64,000 nt of DNA from an uncultured Butyricicoccus sp. (GCA_934532985.1 CAKTAV010000005.1:118715-182714); one strand, 5' to 3'; counted from the first letter of the stretch, positions 25,111 to 33,809 are shown. Made by a program: numbers and translations. The notes: a model not told the origin generated them from the letters alone.

Positions 25111-25425
25111 ATGCAGTCGTGTATGGAGCAATGCAGTATTGGAGATCTGCGCTGTCGGGAGGTCATCAACATTTGTACCGGAGACCGGATGGGCTATGTC
25201 AGCGATGTATTGCTGGATCTGTGCTGCGGGCAGGCAAAGGCGCTGGTCGTGCCGGGGCAGGCGAAGTATTTTGGTTTGCTCGGGCGCGGCGAGGACTGCA
25301 TCGTCCCGTGGAATGCGATTCGCAGCATCGGCGAAGATTTGATTTTGGTGGAGCTGAAAGAGACGTGGCAGGAAGGGTGCTGCGAAAAGCGAACGATTCC
25401 GGAGCGAAAGCATTGGAAATTTTGA
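25111..25425 (+). CDS. YlmC/YmxH-family sporulation protein (PRC-barrel)
   Basis: A 104-residue PRC-barrel protein. LRCREVINICTGDRMGYVSDVLLDL and CIVPWNAIRSIGEDLILVEL match the YlmC/YmxH group, whose genes are sporulation-linked in Clostridia and Bacilli; the molecular role is unknown. It begins 3 bases after the deacetylase. A second start at 25123 is possible. Its position supports a wall/spore role for the preceding genes. Confidence 0.85.
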   Translation: MQSCMEQCSIGDLRCREVINICTGDRMGYVSDVLLDLCCGQAKALVVPGQAKYFGLLGRGEDCIVPWNAIRSIGEDLILVELKETWQEGCCEKRTIPERKHWKF

Positions 25426-25455
25426 AAGAAGGACGTAAAAAATTGAAATTGGCAC

Positions 25456-25484
25456 TTGATTTCAAAAAAATGCTGTGCTAAAAT
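25456..25484 (+). promoter_or_regulatory. SigA promoter of rpsB-tsf
   Basis: TTGATT and TAAAAT are separated by 17 bases, about 107 bases ahead of rpsB. Confidence 0.7.
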
Positions 25485-25490
25485 AGCAAG

Positions 25491-25590
25491 GTATGAAAAT
25501 TACACACATACCGGGAGACGCGGTGTGGTTCCAGACGGGGCATCGCCGGTGATGATCGGTATGGAGGAAAAAACCAAGGAGGACATGACA
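25491..25590 (+). promoter_or_regulatory. Possible structured leader of rpsB mRNA
   Basis: The 100-base leader contains a stem between CACATACCG (about 25505-25513) and CGGTGTG (about 25521-25527) and a second GC-rich region (GGGGCATCGCCGGTGATGATC area). Ribosomal protein S2 often represses its own message through such leaders. No consensus was matched; this is inference from position and length. Confidence 0.3.
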
Positions 25591-26325
25591 ATGTCAGTAA
25601 TTTCTATGAAGCAGCTGCTGGAAGCAGGCGTGCACTTCGGTCACCAGACCAGAAGATGGAACCCGAAAATGGCACAGTACATTTTCACCGAGAGAAACGG
25701 TATCTACATCATCGACCTGCAGAAGACCGTTAAGAAGCTGGAGGAAGCATACTTCTTCGTTCGCGACACCGCAGCAGCTGGCGAATCCATTCTGTTCGTA
25801 GGTACTAAGAAGCAGGCGCAGGACGCAATCCGTGAGGAAGCAGAGCGCGCAGGCATGTTCTATGTCAACGCAAGATGGCTGGGCGGCATGCTGACCAACT
25901 TCACCACCATGCGTACTCGTATCGCTCGTCTGAACCAGCTGAAGAAGATGGAAGAGGACGGCACCTTCAACCTGCTGCCGAAGAAGGAAGTTATCAAGCT
26001 GCAGCTGGAGATCGCAAAGCTGGAGAAGTACCTGGGCGGCGTCAAGGAAATGAAGAAGCTGCCGGGCGCTATGTTCGTTGTTGACCCGCGCAAGGAGAAG
26101 AATGCAATCGCTGAGGCTCGCAAGCTGAAGATTCCGGTAGTTGCTATCGTTGATACCAACTGTGATCCGGATGAGGTTGACTATGTAATCCCGGGCAACG
26201 ATGACGCAATCCGTGCGATCAAGCTGATTTCTGCAACCATGGCAAACGCTATCATCGAGGGCAAGCAGGGTGAGCAGCTCGCTTCCGAAGCTGAGGAGCA
26301 GCCGGCAGAAGAGAAGGCTGAGTAA
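25591..26325 (+). CDS. rpsB: 30S ribosomal protein S2
   Basis: A 244-residue small-subunit protein. It begins MSVISMKQLLEAGVHFGHQTR, with WNPKMAQYIF, the LGGMLTNF segment and IPVVAIVDTNCDPD, all standard S2 signatures. The acidic tail (EEQPAEEKAE) is usual. The start at 25591 follows AAGGAGG; a longer in-frame extension upstream has no ribosome site. Codon use is strongly biased, as expected for a highly expressed gene. It is followed by tsf. Confidence 0.98.
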   Translation: MSVISMKQLLEAGVHFGHQTRRWNPKMAQYIFTERNGIYIIDLQKTVKKLEEAYFFVRDTAAAGESILFVGTKKQAQDAIREEAERAGMFYVNARWLGGMLTNFTTMRTRIARLNQLKKMEEDGTFNLLPKKEVIKLQLEIAKLEKYLGGVKEMKKLPGAMFVVDPRKEKNAIAEARKLKIPVVAIVDTNCDPDEVDYVIPGNDDAIRAIKLISATMANAIIEGKQGEQLASEAEEQPAEEKAE

Positions 26326-26340
26326 TTTGAATATCTAAAA

Positions 26341-26374
26341 GGCCCGCCGCGCGCTGTTCGGGCGGGTCTTTTTC
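26341..26374 (+). terminator. Terminator or attenuator between rpsB and tsf
   Basis: GGCCCGCC pairs with GGGCGGGTC (with one wobble), followed by TTTTT. It lies between two genes usually cotranscribed, so it may reduce rather than stop transcription into tsf. Confidence 0.7.
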
Positions 26375-26413
26375 AAAATCAGAAATGGAACCACTATAGG
26401 AGGTATATACATC

Positions 26414-27346
26414 ATGGCATTTAGTGCAAAGGATGTTAAGGCTCTGCGCGAGCAGACCAATGTTGGTATGATGGACTGCAAGAAGGCGCTTCAGGAAGCG
26501 GACGGCGACTTCGACAAGGCAATTGAAATCCTTCGTGAGAAGGGTCTGGCAAAGGCGGCTAAGAAGGCTAGCCGTGTTGCAGCAGAGGGTATCGTAGCAA
26601 TCAGCGTTTGCCCGGACTGCGGTGTTGCTGCTATGGCTGAGGTTAACTCCGAGACCGACTTCGTTGCAAAGAACGCGGACTTCCAGAACTTTGTAAACGA
26701 CGTAACCAAGGTTATCATCAAGGAGAACCCGGCTGACGTTGAGGCGCTGAAGGCTTGCAAGATGGGCGAGCTGACCGTAGAGGGCGCTCTGCAGGAGAAG
26801 GTTCTGACCATCGGTGAGAATCTGCAGATCCGTCGTTTCGTTCGCTACGAGGGCGACACCGTAAACGTTGGTTACACCCACATGGGCGGCGTTATCGGCG
26901 TTCTGGTTGCTCTGCAGGTTTCCGACAACATCAAGGACTCCGCAGAAGTTCAGCAGCTGGGCAAGGATATCGGCATGCAGGTAGCGGCTATGCGTCCGTC
27001 CTTCATGGACAAGTCTGAGGTTGACGAAGAGACCCTGGCAAAGGAGAAGGAAATCCTGATGATCCAGGCTGTCGAGGAAAACAAGACGGCAGCAAAGCCG
27101 AAGCCGGAAGCAATTCTGGAGAAGATGGTTATGGGCCGTATTGGCAAGTACTACGAGGAGAACTGCCTCCTGCAGCAGGCTTTTGTTAAGGAAAACAAGG
27201 TTTCCGTCGAGAAGCATATTGCTGCTGTCGCTAAGGAGCTTGGCGGTGAGATCAAGCTGGTGAAGTATGATCGCTTTGAGAAGGGCGAAGGCATCGAGAA
27301 GCGCGTAGACGACTTTGCTGCTGAAGTAGCTTCGATGGCAAAGTAA
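26414..27346 (+). CDS. tsf: Translation elongation factor Ts
   Basis: A 310-residue guanine-nucleotide exchange factor for EF-Tu. The N-terminal UBA-like segment LREQTNVGMMDCKKALQEA and the core motif SETDFVAKN are present, and the C-terminal dimer module follows. AGGAGG lies ahead of the ATG. It lies 88 bases after rpsB with a hairpin between and a terminator behind it. Confidence 0.98.
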   Translation: MAFSAKDVKALREQTNVGMMDCKKALQEADGDFDKAIEILREKGLAKAAKKASRVAAEGIVAISVCPDCGVAAMAEVNSETDFVAKNADFQNFVNDVTKVIIKENPADVEALKACKMGELTVEGALQEKVLTIGENLQIRRFVRYEGDTVNVGYTHMGGVIGVLVALQVSDNIKDSAEVQQLGKDIGMQVAAMRPSFMDKSEVDEETLAKEKEILMIQAVEENKTAAKPKPEAILEKMVMGRIGKYYEENCLLQQAFVKENKVSVEKHIAAVAKELGGEIKLVKYDRFEKGEGIEKRVDDFAAEVASMAK

Positions 27347-27365
27347 GTTGATTTTGTAAGTATGC

Positions 27366-27402
27366 GGAATCTCCTGCCTTCGCGCAGGGGATTCTGTTTT
27401 TT
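27366..27402 (+). terminator. Terminator after tsf
   Basis: GGAATCTCCTGC pairs with GCAGGGGATTC around CTTCGC and is followed by TTTTTTT. Confidence 0.85.
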
Positions 27403-27491
27403 TCGGAAAACAAATGGTAAAATTGTAGGTAAAAATGTAGGAATGTTTTCCGAAACGCAGAAACATGGTAACACGGAAGGAGATCAAAACA

Positions 27492-28469
27492 ATGGCACTC
27501 AAAGGTAATCTGATGACGTTTCGTCCGGACGTAAAGGTTCTGGACTGCACGATGCGTGATGGCGGACTGGTCAACGACTTCTACTTCACGGATGAATTCG
27601 TTCGCCGCCTGTATGCGGCAAATCAGGCCGCTGGTGTGGACTTTATGGAGTTTGGCTACCGCGCGTCGAAGGATCTGTTTGATCCGGAGAAGTTCGGCAA
27701 GTGGAAGTTCAGCACGGACGAGGACATCTACGCCATCGTCGGTGATAAGGAAAACACCGATTTGAAGATTTCTATCATGGCGGACGTCGGACGATGCGAT
27801 TACAAGCGCGATATTGCTCCGCGCGCTAACAGTCCGGTGGATATGGTGCGCATCGCGACGTATATCCACACGATGCCGGTTGCGCTGGAGATGATTGAGC
27901 ACTGCCACCAGATGGGCTATGAGACCACCTGCAATATCATGGCGGTTTCCAAGGCGCAGGAGGGCGATGTCAAGTCGGCACTGGAGATGCTGGGACAGAG
28001 TCCGGTGGATGCGATTTATGTCGTTGACAGCTACGGCTCACTGGTTCCGGAGCAGATTCAGCGCATTGTGGATTTGTACCTTGAGATGACGGAAAAGTAC
28101 GGCAAGCTGATCGGTATGCATGCGCATAACAATCAGCAGCTGGCGTTTGCCAACACGATTGCGGCGTGTGCCGAGGGCGCGAGCTACTTGGACGCTTCGA
28201 TGAGCGGTATGGGACGCGGCTCCGGCAACTGCATGATGGAGCAGCTCATCAGCTTCCTGAAAAACCCGAAGTTCCAGCTTCCGCCGGTACTTCGCTTTGT
28301 ACAGGACGAGATGATTCCGCTGCGTGAGAGCGGACTCCAGTGGGGTTACGACACGCAGTACCTGCTGACGGGTATTTTGAATGTGCACCCTTCGGCGGCA
28401 ATCAATTACACGAAGGAAGGCCGTAAAGACTGCCGCGACTTTTACCTAGAATTGATGGACAACGATTAA
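27492..28469 (+). CDS. HMGL-like aldolase-superfamily protein (4-hydroxy-2-oxovalerate aldolase-like)
   Basis: A 325-residue TIM-barrel protein of the DRE/HMGL superfamily, whose members cleave or join carbon bonds using a divalent metal. The metal and catalytic motif LDCTMRDGG begins near residue 17 and the metal-binding MHAHNNQQLAFANT near 214, with a terminal ASMSGMGRGSGN loop. It stands alone, with no acetaldehyde dehydrogenase partner as in meta-cleavage aldolases, so the substrate is unknown. ATG 27492 is chosen for its AAGGAG site. Confidence 0.85.
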   Translation: MALKGNLMTFRPDVKVLDCTMRDGGLVNDFYFTDEFVRRLYAANQAAGVDFMEFGYRASKDLFDPEKFGKWKFSTDEDIYAIVGDKENTDLKISIMADVGRCDYKRDIAPRANSPVDMVRIATYIHTMPVALEMIEHCHQMGYETTCNIMAVSKAQEGDVKSALEMLGQSPVDAIYVVDSYGSLVPEQIQRIVDLYLEMTEKYGKLIGMHAHNNQQLAFANTIAACAEGASYLDASMSGMGRGSGNCMMEQLISFLKNPKFQLPPVLRFVQDEMIPLRESGLQWGYDTQYLLTGILNVHPSAAINYTKEGRKDCRDFYLELMDND

Positions 28470-28478
28470 GCATATGGG

Positions 28479-28512
28479 ACTCTCCGTTTCTTTGGAAGCG
28501 GAGAGTTTTTTT
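28479..28512 (+). terminator. Terminator after aldolase-like gene
   Basis: ACTCTCCGTTTC pairs with GAAGCGGAGAGT (one wobble) and is followed by TTTTTT. Confidence 0.85.
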
Positions 28513-28547
28513 GTCGGCATTTTCTGTTGTAAGGGAGAGGCTCTGCC

Positions 28548-28576
28548 TTGATTTTACCAGTCGGTTGATGTACAAT
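28548..28576 (+). promoter_or_regulatory. Promoter of the EamA transporter gene
   Basis: TTGATT and TACAAT with a 17-base spacer lie 41 bases ahead of the start. Confidence 0.65.
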
Positions 28577-28617
28577 GAAATCCATGTGAATGATCAAGTA
28601 GAAAATGAGGAATTAGG

Positions 28618-29595
28618 ATGAGTCAAAACAAAGCAAAGGGCGGAATACTGCTTCCGGCCTTGATCTGTGCGCTGCTGTGGGGCAGTGCGTTTCCGGGGGT
28701 AAAGACTGGGTATACGCTGCTGGGCGTGGCGGATGATGTGTTTAGTAAGCTGTACTTCGCCGGCTGGCGCTTTACGCTGGCGGGCGTTCTGGTGCTGGCG
28801 GTGTATGCCGTGATGTATCGCAAGACGATTTTGCCACAGAAGAACCTCGTGCGCGGCATTGTATTGCTCGGCCTCGTGCAGACAACCGTGCAGTATATTT
28901 TTTATTATATCGGTCTATCGCACACAACGGGCGTCAAGGGCGCAGTACTGACGGCGACAGGTACGTTTTTAGCGGTCATTTTTTCTCATTTTGTTTTTCC
29001 GGATGATAAAATCAACCGATATAAAGCGCTTGGCTGTTTTATGGGCTTCGAGGGCGTTGTGCTTATCAGTATGGGAAGCGGAGAGCTGTTCACCGCGGGC
29101 TTTACGATGAGCGGCGAGGGCTTTATGATTATCTCTGCGGCGGGTGCCGCAGCCGGCGCGGTCATCAGTAAAATTGTTGCCCGTGCCCGCGGAGCCGAGC
29201 CGATGATTATCACCGGCTGGCAGCTGGTTGTTGGCGGCGTGATTTTGCTGCTGGTGGGACGCATCGGCGGCGGACATTTTTCGCAGGTTTCGCCCAAGGG
29301 AATTGCCCTGCTGGGCTATCTGATTTTCCTGTCCGCGGCGGCGTTTACCATCTGGACGATCCTGCTCAAAAACTTTCCGGTGGGAAAGGTCACGGTATAT
29401 AATTTCCTGACGCCGATTTTTGGCACGCTGCTGTCTGGCCTGTTTTTGGGTGAATCGGTGTTTCAGGTGCGAAATATCGTATCGCTGCTGTTTGTCTGTA
29501 TCGGCATTGTGCTGGTCAACTTTGTGAAGCTGCCAAAGGAATCTACAGTCCCAAGGAAAAAGAAGAATGCATCGTCCGGAGGACGGAAACGATAA
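28618..29595 (+). CDS. EamA/DMT-family transporter
   Basis: A 325-residue, ten-span permease formed of two EamA repeats (about residues 12-145 and 165-305). LLWGSAFPGVKTGY at the start and FLTPIFGTLLSGLFLGE near the end are typical. DMT proteins export amino acids, nucleotides or other metabolites; substrate unknown. The tail is strongly basic (PRKKKNASSGGRKR), expected on the inner side. Confidence 0.9.
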   Translation: MSQNKAKGGILLPALICALLWGSAFPGVKTGYTLLGVADDVFSKLYFAGWRFTLAGVLVLAVYAVMYRKTILPQKNLVRGIVLLGLVQTTVQYIFYYIGLSHTTGVKGAVLTATGTFLAVIFSHFVFPDDKINRYKALGCFMGFEGVVLISMGSGELFTAGFTMSGEGFMIISAAGAAAGAVISKIVARARGAEPMIITGWQLVVGGVILLLVGRIGGGHFSQVSPKGIALLGYLIFLSAAAFTIWTILLKNFPVGKVTVYNFLTPIFGTLLSGLFLGESVFQVRNIVSLLFVCIGIVLVNFVKLPKESTVPRKKKNASSGGRKR

Positions 29596-29643
29596 TGCAG
29601 AACAGAATAGAATGAATTGGATACAGAGAGGAAGTGCAGAAAT

Positions 29644-30141
29644 ATGAAATACTGCTTTGAATGCGGCACAGAACTGCATGACAAGCCGCTGGACGGAGAA
29701 GGAATGGTACCGTATTGCGAGACGTGCCAGACCTATCGGTTCCCGATTTTCAACACGGCGGTCAGCATGGAGGTATTGAATCCGGCACAGGATAAGGTCA
29801 TCCTGATTCAGCAGTACGGCCGCTCACGCAATATTCTGGTCGCCGGTTATGTCAACCGCGGCGAGAGTGTGGAGCACACGGTCGTGCGTGAAGTGGAAGA
29901 GGAGCTTGGCCTGCATGTCAGCAATGTTCGCTTTAATTTGAGCCAGTTTTTTGAGCCAAGTAACACGCTGATGGTCAACTTTTCCTGTGTGGCAGACACG
30001 GAAGATCTGAGCCACAAGACGGACGAAGTGGATTATGCTCATTGGTATACGTTTGACGAGGCGCGGGAAGCGGTATTTCCGGGCAGCTTAGCGGAGAAAT
30101 TTTTGCTGAATTTTATTGCACATCGAGGAGAAGCAAAATGA
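29644..30141 (+). CDS. Nudix hydrolase with N-terminal zinc ribbon
   Basis: A 165-residue protein with a CFEC...CETC zinc ribbon (residues 4-29) followed by a Nudix domain. The Nudix box runs GYVNRGESVEHTVVREVEEE (about residues 69-88). The layout resembles the NudC group, which hydrolyses NADH or removes NAD caps from RNA, but it is shorter than NudC and the diagnostic SQPWPFPxS motif is not seen. The inner ATG at 29644 is chosen because it starts the zinc ribbon; GAGAGGAAG lies before it. It overlaps the next gene by ATGA. Confidence 0.87.
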   Translation: MKYCFECGTELHDKPLDGEGMVPYCETCQTYRFPIFNTAVSMEVLNPAQDKVILIQQYGRSRNILVAGYVNRGESVEHTVVREVEEELGLHVSNVRFNLSQFFEPSNTLMVNFSCVADTEDLSHKTDEVDYAHWYTFDEAREAVFPGSLAEKFLLNFIAHRGEAK

Positions 30142-30725
30142 AAATTCTAGTGATTGACAGCTGCATGCGGGAAAAAAAGGTATCCCGCACCCAGCTTTTG
30201 CTGGAAAAAACGCTGACGCAGTATCAGGAATCCTTCCCGGATGCGGAGATTGAGACGCTGACGCTAAGCAAGGAAAAGCTCCCGCCGCTGACCGGCGCGG
30301 ACGTCGACGAACGTCAGCGCGCCGTTGACGCTGGAGAAACCGAAGCGTACCAGCTTGCCAAGCAGTTCGCGCAGGCAGACCAGATTATCATTGCTGCGCC
30401 GTATTGGGATCTGGCGTTTCCGGCGGTGCTCAAGATCTATCTGGAGCACATCTGTGTGACGGGTATTACGTTTCACTATCTGGAAAACGGTGCGCCGGAG
30501 GGACTATGCCGCGCGAAATCGCTGCTGTATTTGACCAGCTGCGGCGGATTCTTGCAGGATTGCAATCTAGGTTTTGCCTATGTGCAGGCGCTGTGTACGC
30601 ATCTGTTTGGTATTGACGACTGCCGCTGCATTGCGGCAGAGGGCATGGACATCACGCCGGAGCTGATGCAGGAGGGCTTGGACAAAGCTTTGCAGGAAAT
30701 TGCGGCGCTGTCATTCGCCGAGTAA
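30138..30725 (+). CDS. NAD(P)H-dependent flavin oxidoreductase (azoreductase/flavodoxin fold)
   Basis: A 195-residue flavodoxin-like oxidoreductase. The N-terminal strand and loop (KILVIDSCMREKKVSRTQ) and the central IIAAPYWDLAFPAVLKIYLE segment match FMN-dependent azoreductase or quinone reductase proteins, here followed by GITFHYLENG. It is coupled to the Nudix gene by a 4-base overlap, so both may deal with nicotinamide nucleotides; that link is inference. Confidence 0.87.
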   Translation: MKILVIDSCMREKKVSRTQLLLEKTLTQYQESFPDAEIETLTLSKEKLPPLTGADVDERQRAVDAGETEAYQLAKQFAQADQIIIAAPYWDLAFPAVLKIYLEHICVTGITFHYLENGAPEGLCRAKSLLYLTSCGGFLQDCNLGFAYVQALCTHLFGIDDCRCIAAEGMDITPELMQEGLDKALQEIAALSFAE

Positions 30726-30737
30726 ATAGGAAATTGT

Positions 30738-30784
30738 ATCCCGCCGATTGGGGCAGTATGCTTCTGATCGGCGGGATGTTTTGT
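30738..30784 (+). terminator. Terminator after the Nudix/oxidoreductase operon
   Basis: An 11-bp perfect stem (ATCCCGCCGAT with ATCGGCGGGAT) around an 18-base loop, followed by GTTTTGTG. Confidence 0.7.
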
Positions 30785-30841
30785 GCTCTGCGATAGGTGT
30801 AAGTTTGCCGAAGCAGGCGGGTTGTTTACCGCATCTCATTT

Positions 30842-30896
30842 ATTGTCAACCTGAAATAAATAATATGTTGACAATGACGAGCTGGACGTGTACAAT
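30842..30896 (+). promoter_or_regulatory. BirA-type operator and promoter of bioY
   Basis: A perfect 9-base inverted repeat, ATTGTCAAC (30842-30850) and GTTGACAAT (30867-30875), is separated by 16 bases, close to the spacing of biotin-repressor operators. Its right arm contains the TTGACA -35 box (30868-30873); TACAAT follows 17 bases later (30891-30896). Biotin-loaded BirA should therefore shut off the biotin transporter. Confidence 0.8.
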
Positions 30897-30932
30897 ACCA
30901 ACAGTAATGAATTTCACAGGAGTGATCAACAA

Positions 30933-31484
30933 ATGGAAAGTAAATGGAGTGTTCGTGAGATGGCGCTGATCGCCATCATGGCGGCGGTGACCTGTGTGCT
31001 CGGTCCGCTGTCTCTGCCGATTGGACCGGTTCCGATTTCGCTGACGAATTTCGCGGTGTATCTGGCGGTGTATATTCTGGGCGGGAAGCGCGGAACCATC
31101 AGCTACATCGTTTATCTGCTGATTGGTATGGCAGGCGTGCCGGTATTCTCCGGCTTCACTGGCGGCTTTGGCAAGCTGTTTGGCCCGACAGGCGGTTATC
31201 TGATGGGCTTTATTCTGATGGCGCTGATCTGTGGCTGGTTCATTGACCGGATGCATCAGAAGTTTGTGTGGAGTATGGTCGGCATGATTCTGGGAACAAT
31301 TGTCTGCTATGCATTCGGCACAGTTTGGCTGGCATATCAGGCACAGCTGCCGATGATGGCGGCGCTCGCAGCGGGCGTGCTGCCGTTTATCCCGCTGGAT
31401 CTGGCGAAGATGGTCGTTGCGGCTGTGGTTGCGCCGCAGATCCGCTGCCGACTGGCAAAGGCACAAATTTGCCGCGAGGCGTAA
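30933..31484 (+). CDS. bioY: Biotin transporter BioY
   Basis: A 183-residue, six-span substrate-binding component of an ECF-type biotin uptake system. LPIGPVPISLTNFAVYLA and GMAGVPVFSGFTGGFGKLFGP (in two pieces) are the family's signature loops. ATG 30933 is chosen for its AGGAGTG site. It stands alone, so it would use a shared energising module or act solo. A BirA-type operator covers its promoter. Confidence 0.96.
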   Translation: MESKWSVREMALIAIMAAVTCVLGPLSLPIGPVPISLTNFAVYLAVYILGGKRGTISYIVYLLIGMAGVPVFSGFTGGFGKLFGPTGGYLMGFILMALICGWFIDRMHQKFVWSMVGMILGTIVCYAFGTVWLAYQAQLPMMAALAAGVLPFIPLDLAKMVVAAVVAPQIRCRLAKAQICREA

Positions 31485-31502
31485 AAAGTGTATTTTTGGA
31501 AT

Positions 31503-31529
31503 AAAAGACACCGGCGACGGTGTCTTTTG
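31503..31529 (+). terminator. Terminator after bioY
   Basis: AAAAGACACCG pairs with CGGTGTCTTTT around GCGA. Confidence 0.85.
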
Positions 31530-31577
31530 CCGTATATCAATTGTGTTTCAAAGGGAAATCAGAAAAAACGATAGTTA

Positions 31578-31606
31578 TTGACAAACTAAGATGCGGCAGA
31601 TATAAT
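31578..31606 (+). promoter_or_regulatory. Strong SigA promoter of the GH25 lysozyme gene
   Basis: TTGACA and TATAAT with a 17-base spacer, an exact consensus, lie 73 bases ahead of the start codon. Confidence 0.85.
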
Positions 31607-31679
31607 AAAGAAAGTTACAGAACGATTACAAAATGATCAAATGATTGGAAACAAAGAAAGAAACGGTAAGGAGGAGACT

Positions 31680-33758
31680 ATGCGGAAAAAACAGCTCTGT
31701 GCGCTGCTGCTGACCACGGCGATAACGGTAGGTATGCTGCCAGTGTATGGATTGGCGGCAGACGAGGCGCAGGACAGTATTTCTATTGAAGTACAGGCAG
31801 AGGACGATGCAGCTGCCGCTGCGGCAGTGACCGATGAGCAGCCGGTCGAGCAGCCGACGGTACAGGTAGAGGAAAAGGAACAGACTGCGGATGAGCAGCA
31901 GAATCTGACGGCGGAGCTGGCATCGCTTCCAGATGATGCCGAAAGTCAGGATCCGGAGCGCTATGAAGCCGAGCGCCGGCAGGAAGAGGCAGCGCAGACG
32001 GCGTCCACCACACCGCTGGCGGAGGATGATATGGGCATCAGCGTGCTGTCCGGCAAGTCCTACCGCAGCTTTTTGACGGGCAAAACATATACGGTTCGGG
32101 ATACCGTTGTGGCGGACGGACTGGATGTCTCCAAGTGGAGCAAGGATATTAACTGGACGAAGGTGAAAAAGGCGGGCATTGATTTTGCCATTATCCGTGT
32201 GGGCTACCGCGGCTACGGCAACGGCGACCTGTATCAGGATGAATACTATACCAGCAATATCAAAAATGCGATCAAGGCAGGCGTCAAGGTTGGTGTGTAT
32301 ATCTACTCGCAGGCAGTAAGCGGCGCAGAGGCGCGCGCTGAAGCACAGTACTGCATCAAGCGGGTCAAGGGATATAATCTCACGCTGCCGATTGTCATGG
32401 ACGTTGAGTATGCGGAGAACAGCAGCGGTTATACGGGACGCATGTACAATGCTAATTTGAGCCGTGATAAGCTGACCAATATGTGCTTGGCGTTTGTGGA
32501 TGAGTGTAAGAGCGCGGGCTACAAGGGCATGATTTACGCCAACAGCTCAATGCTGCGCGATAAGATGAACGCATCGCAAATCAGCGCAAAGGCACCGATC
32601 TGGATGGCAAATTACACGACGAATACCTCGTACAGCGGGGATTACGATTATTGGCAGTATTCCGAGGCCGGATCGGTGAGCGGTGTTGACTATCCGGTGG
32701 ACTGTAACTTTGCGTTTAAGCTGCCGTCCAATGTGTCGAGCGTTTCACTGAATAAAAGCAAGCTGTCTATAGCATGCAAAAACACGGCGACGCTGAAAAA
32801 GACGGTCAAGCCGAATAACTCGGGAAGTTCGGCGGCGTGGAGCAGCAGCCGAAGTGCGGTAGCAAAGGTTTCGTCCAGCGGTAAGGTCACGGCGAAGTCG
32901 GTCGGTACGACGACGGTTACGGTCAAGGCTGGGGACAAAAAGGACACGTGTAAAGTCACGGTACGCCCGCGCCTGACGGCGATTCAGACGATTGAACGCA
33001 AGACGTCCAGCAAGATTAAGCTGACGTGGGACAAAAAGTCAGAGGCCGATCATTACCGCATTTACCGTTCCACGAGCAAGGACGGTACATATAAATTTAT
33101 CGCACAAACAAAGAAAGCTGGATATCTGGACCAGAATTTGAAGCCGAATACGACATACTATTATTATCTGTGTGCAGCCGGCTATCAGGGCGATACATTG
33201 ATTAAGAGTAATCCGTCGTCGGTAAAGAGCGCAACGACAACGGTGTACACTACAAAGGTGACGCTAAGCCAGAGTGCGTTTAAGCTGACGCGGACGGCAA
33301 AGCAGCAGCTTGAGACGGAACTGACACCGACGAACAGCAAACAGCCGATTCACTGGAGCACGAGCAATGCGAAGGTAGCAACCGTTACAGATAAGGGGTT
33401 GGTACACGGTGTGGAGATCGGCACGGCGACAATTACGGCGACCTCCGGCAGCGCGAGCGCTTCTTGCCGTGTGACGGTTATCCCGGGACGCGTGACGCTG
33501 AACAAGGTGGCGAAAAAGAAGGCGGGAACCATTCGTGTGGAGTGGAATAAGATTTCCTCGGCAGAGTATTACCGCGTCTATCGCGCGACGAGTAAGAACG
33601 GAACGTATGAATACATCGCACATACGTCGCGCCTATTCTACAACGATTCTAAGTGCAAGAGCGGAACACGGTATTACTACAAGGTTCGCTCGTGCGTCAA
33701 GAAGGACGGTACCAAATATAAGGGCGCTTCGTCGAACGCATTGAGCGCGAAGGCCTGA
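31680..33758 (+). CDS. Secreted GH25 lysozyme with Big2 and fibronectin type III repeats
   Basis: A 692-residue exported protein. A signal peptide (residues 1-26) is followed by a disordered acidic/Gln-rich stretch (27-125) and a GH25 muramidase domain (about 140-345) with the catalytic acidic residues in GLDVSKW and MDVEYAE. The C-terminal half alternates Big2-like (about 348-430 and 525-605) and FN3-like modules (about 430-525 and 605-692), the two halves being a duplication (compare HYRIYRSTSKDGTYKFIA with YYRVYRATSKNGTYEYIA). It cuts peptidoglycan glycans at the cell surface; host or competitor walls are possible targets. No sortase motif is seen. Confidence 0.93.
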   Translation: MRKKQLCALLLTTAITVGMLPVYGLAADEAQDSISIEVQAEDDAAAAAAVTDEQPVEQPTVQVEEKEQTADEQQNLTAELASLPDDAESQDPERYEAERRQEEAAQTASTTPLAEDDMGISVLSGKSYRSFLTGKTYTVRDTVVADGLDVSKWSKDINWTKVKKAGIDFAIIRVGYRGYGNGDLYQDEYYTSNIKNAIKAGVKVGVYIYSQAVSGAEARAEAQYCIKRVKGYNLTLPIVMDVEYAENSSGYTGRMYNANLSRDKLTNMCLAFVDECKSAGYKGMIYANSSMLRDKMNASQISAKAPIWMANYTTNTSYSGDYDYWQYSEAGSVSGVDYPVDCNFAFKLPSNVSSVSLNKSKLSIACKNTATLKKTVKPNNSGSSAAWSSSRSAVAKVSSSGKVTAKSVGTTTVTVKAGDKKDTCKVTVRPRLTAIQTIERKTSSKIKLTWDKKSEADHYRIYRSTSKDGTYKFIAQTKKAGYLDQNLKPNTTYYYYLCAAGYQGDTLIKSNPSSVKSATTTVYTTKVTLSQSAFKLTRTAKQQLETELTPTNSKQPIHWSTSNAKVATVTDKGLVHGVEIGTATITATSGSASASCRVTVIPGRVTLNKVAKKKAGTIRVEWNKISSAEYYRVYRATSKNGTYEYIAHTSRLFYNDSKCKSGTRYYYKVRSCVKKDGTKYKGASSNALSAKA

Positions 33759-33772
33759 GACAAAATAGAGGC

Positions 33773-33809
33773 AAAGAGGGCAAACCGATACCGGTTAGCC
33801 CTCTTTTTC
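33773..33809 (+). terminator. Terminator after the lysozyme gene, overlapping the next gene's end
   Basis: AAAGAGGGC pairs with GCCCTCTTT, and an inner AACCG/CGGTT stem extends it; TTTTT follows. It overlaps the last codons of the convergent S1-domain gene. Confidence 0.85.
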
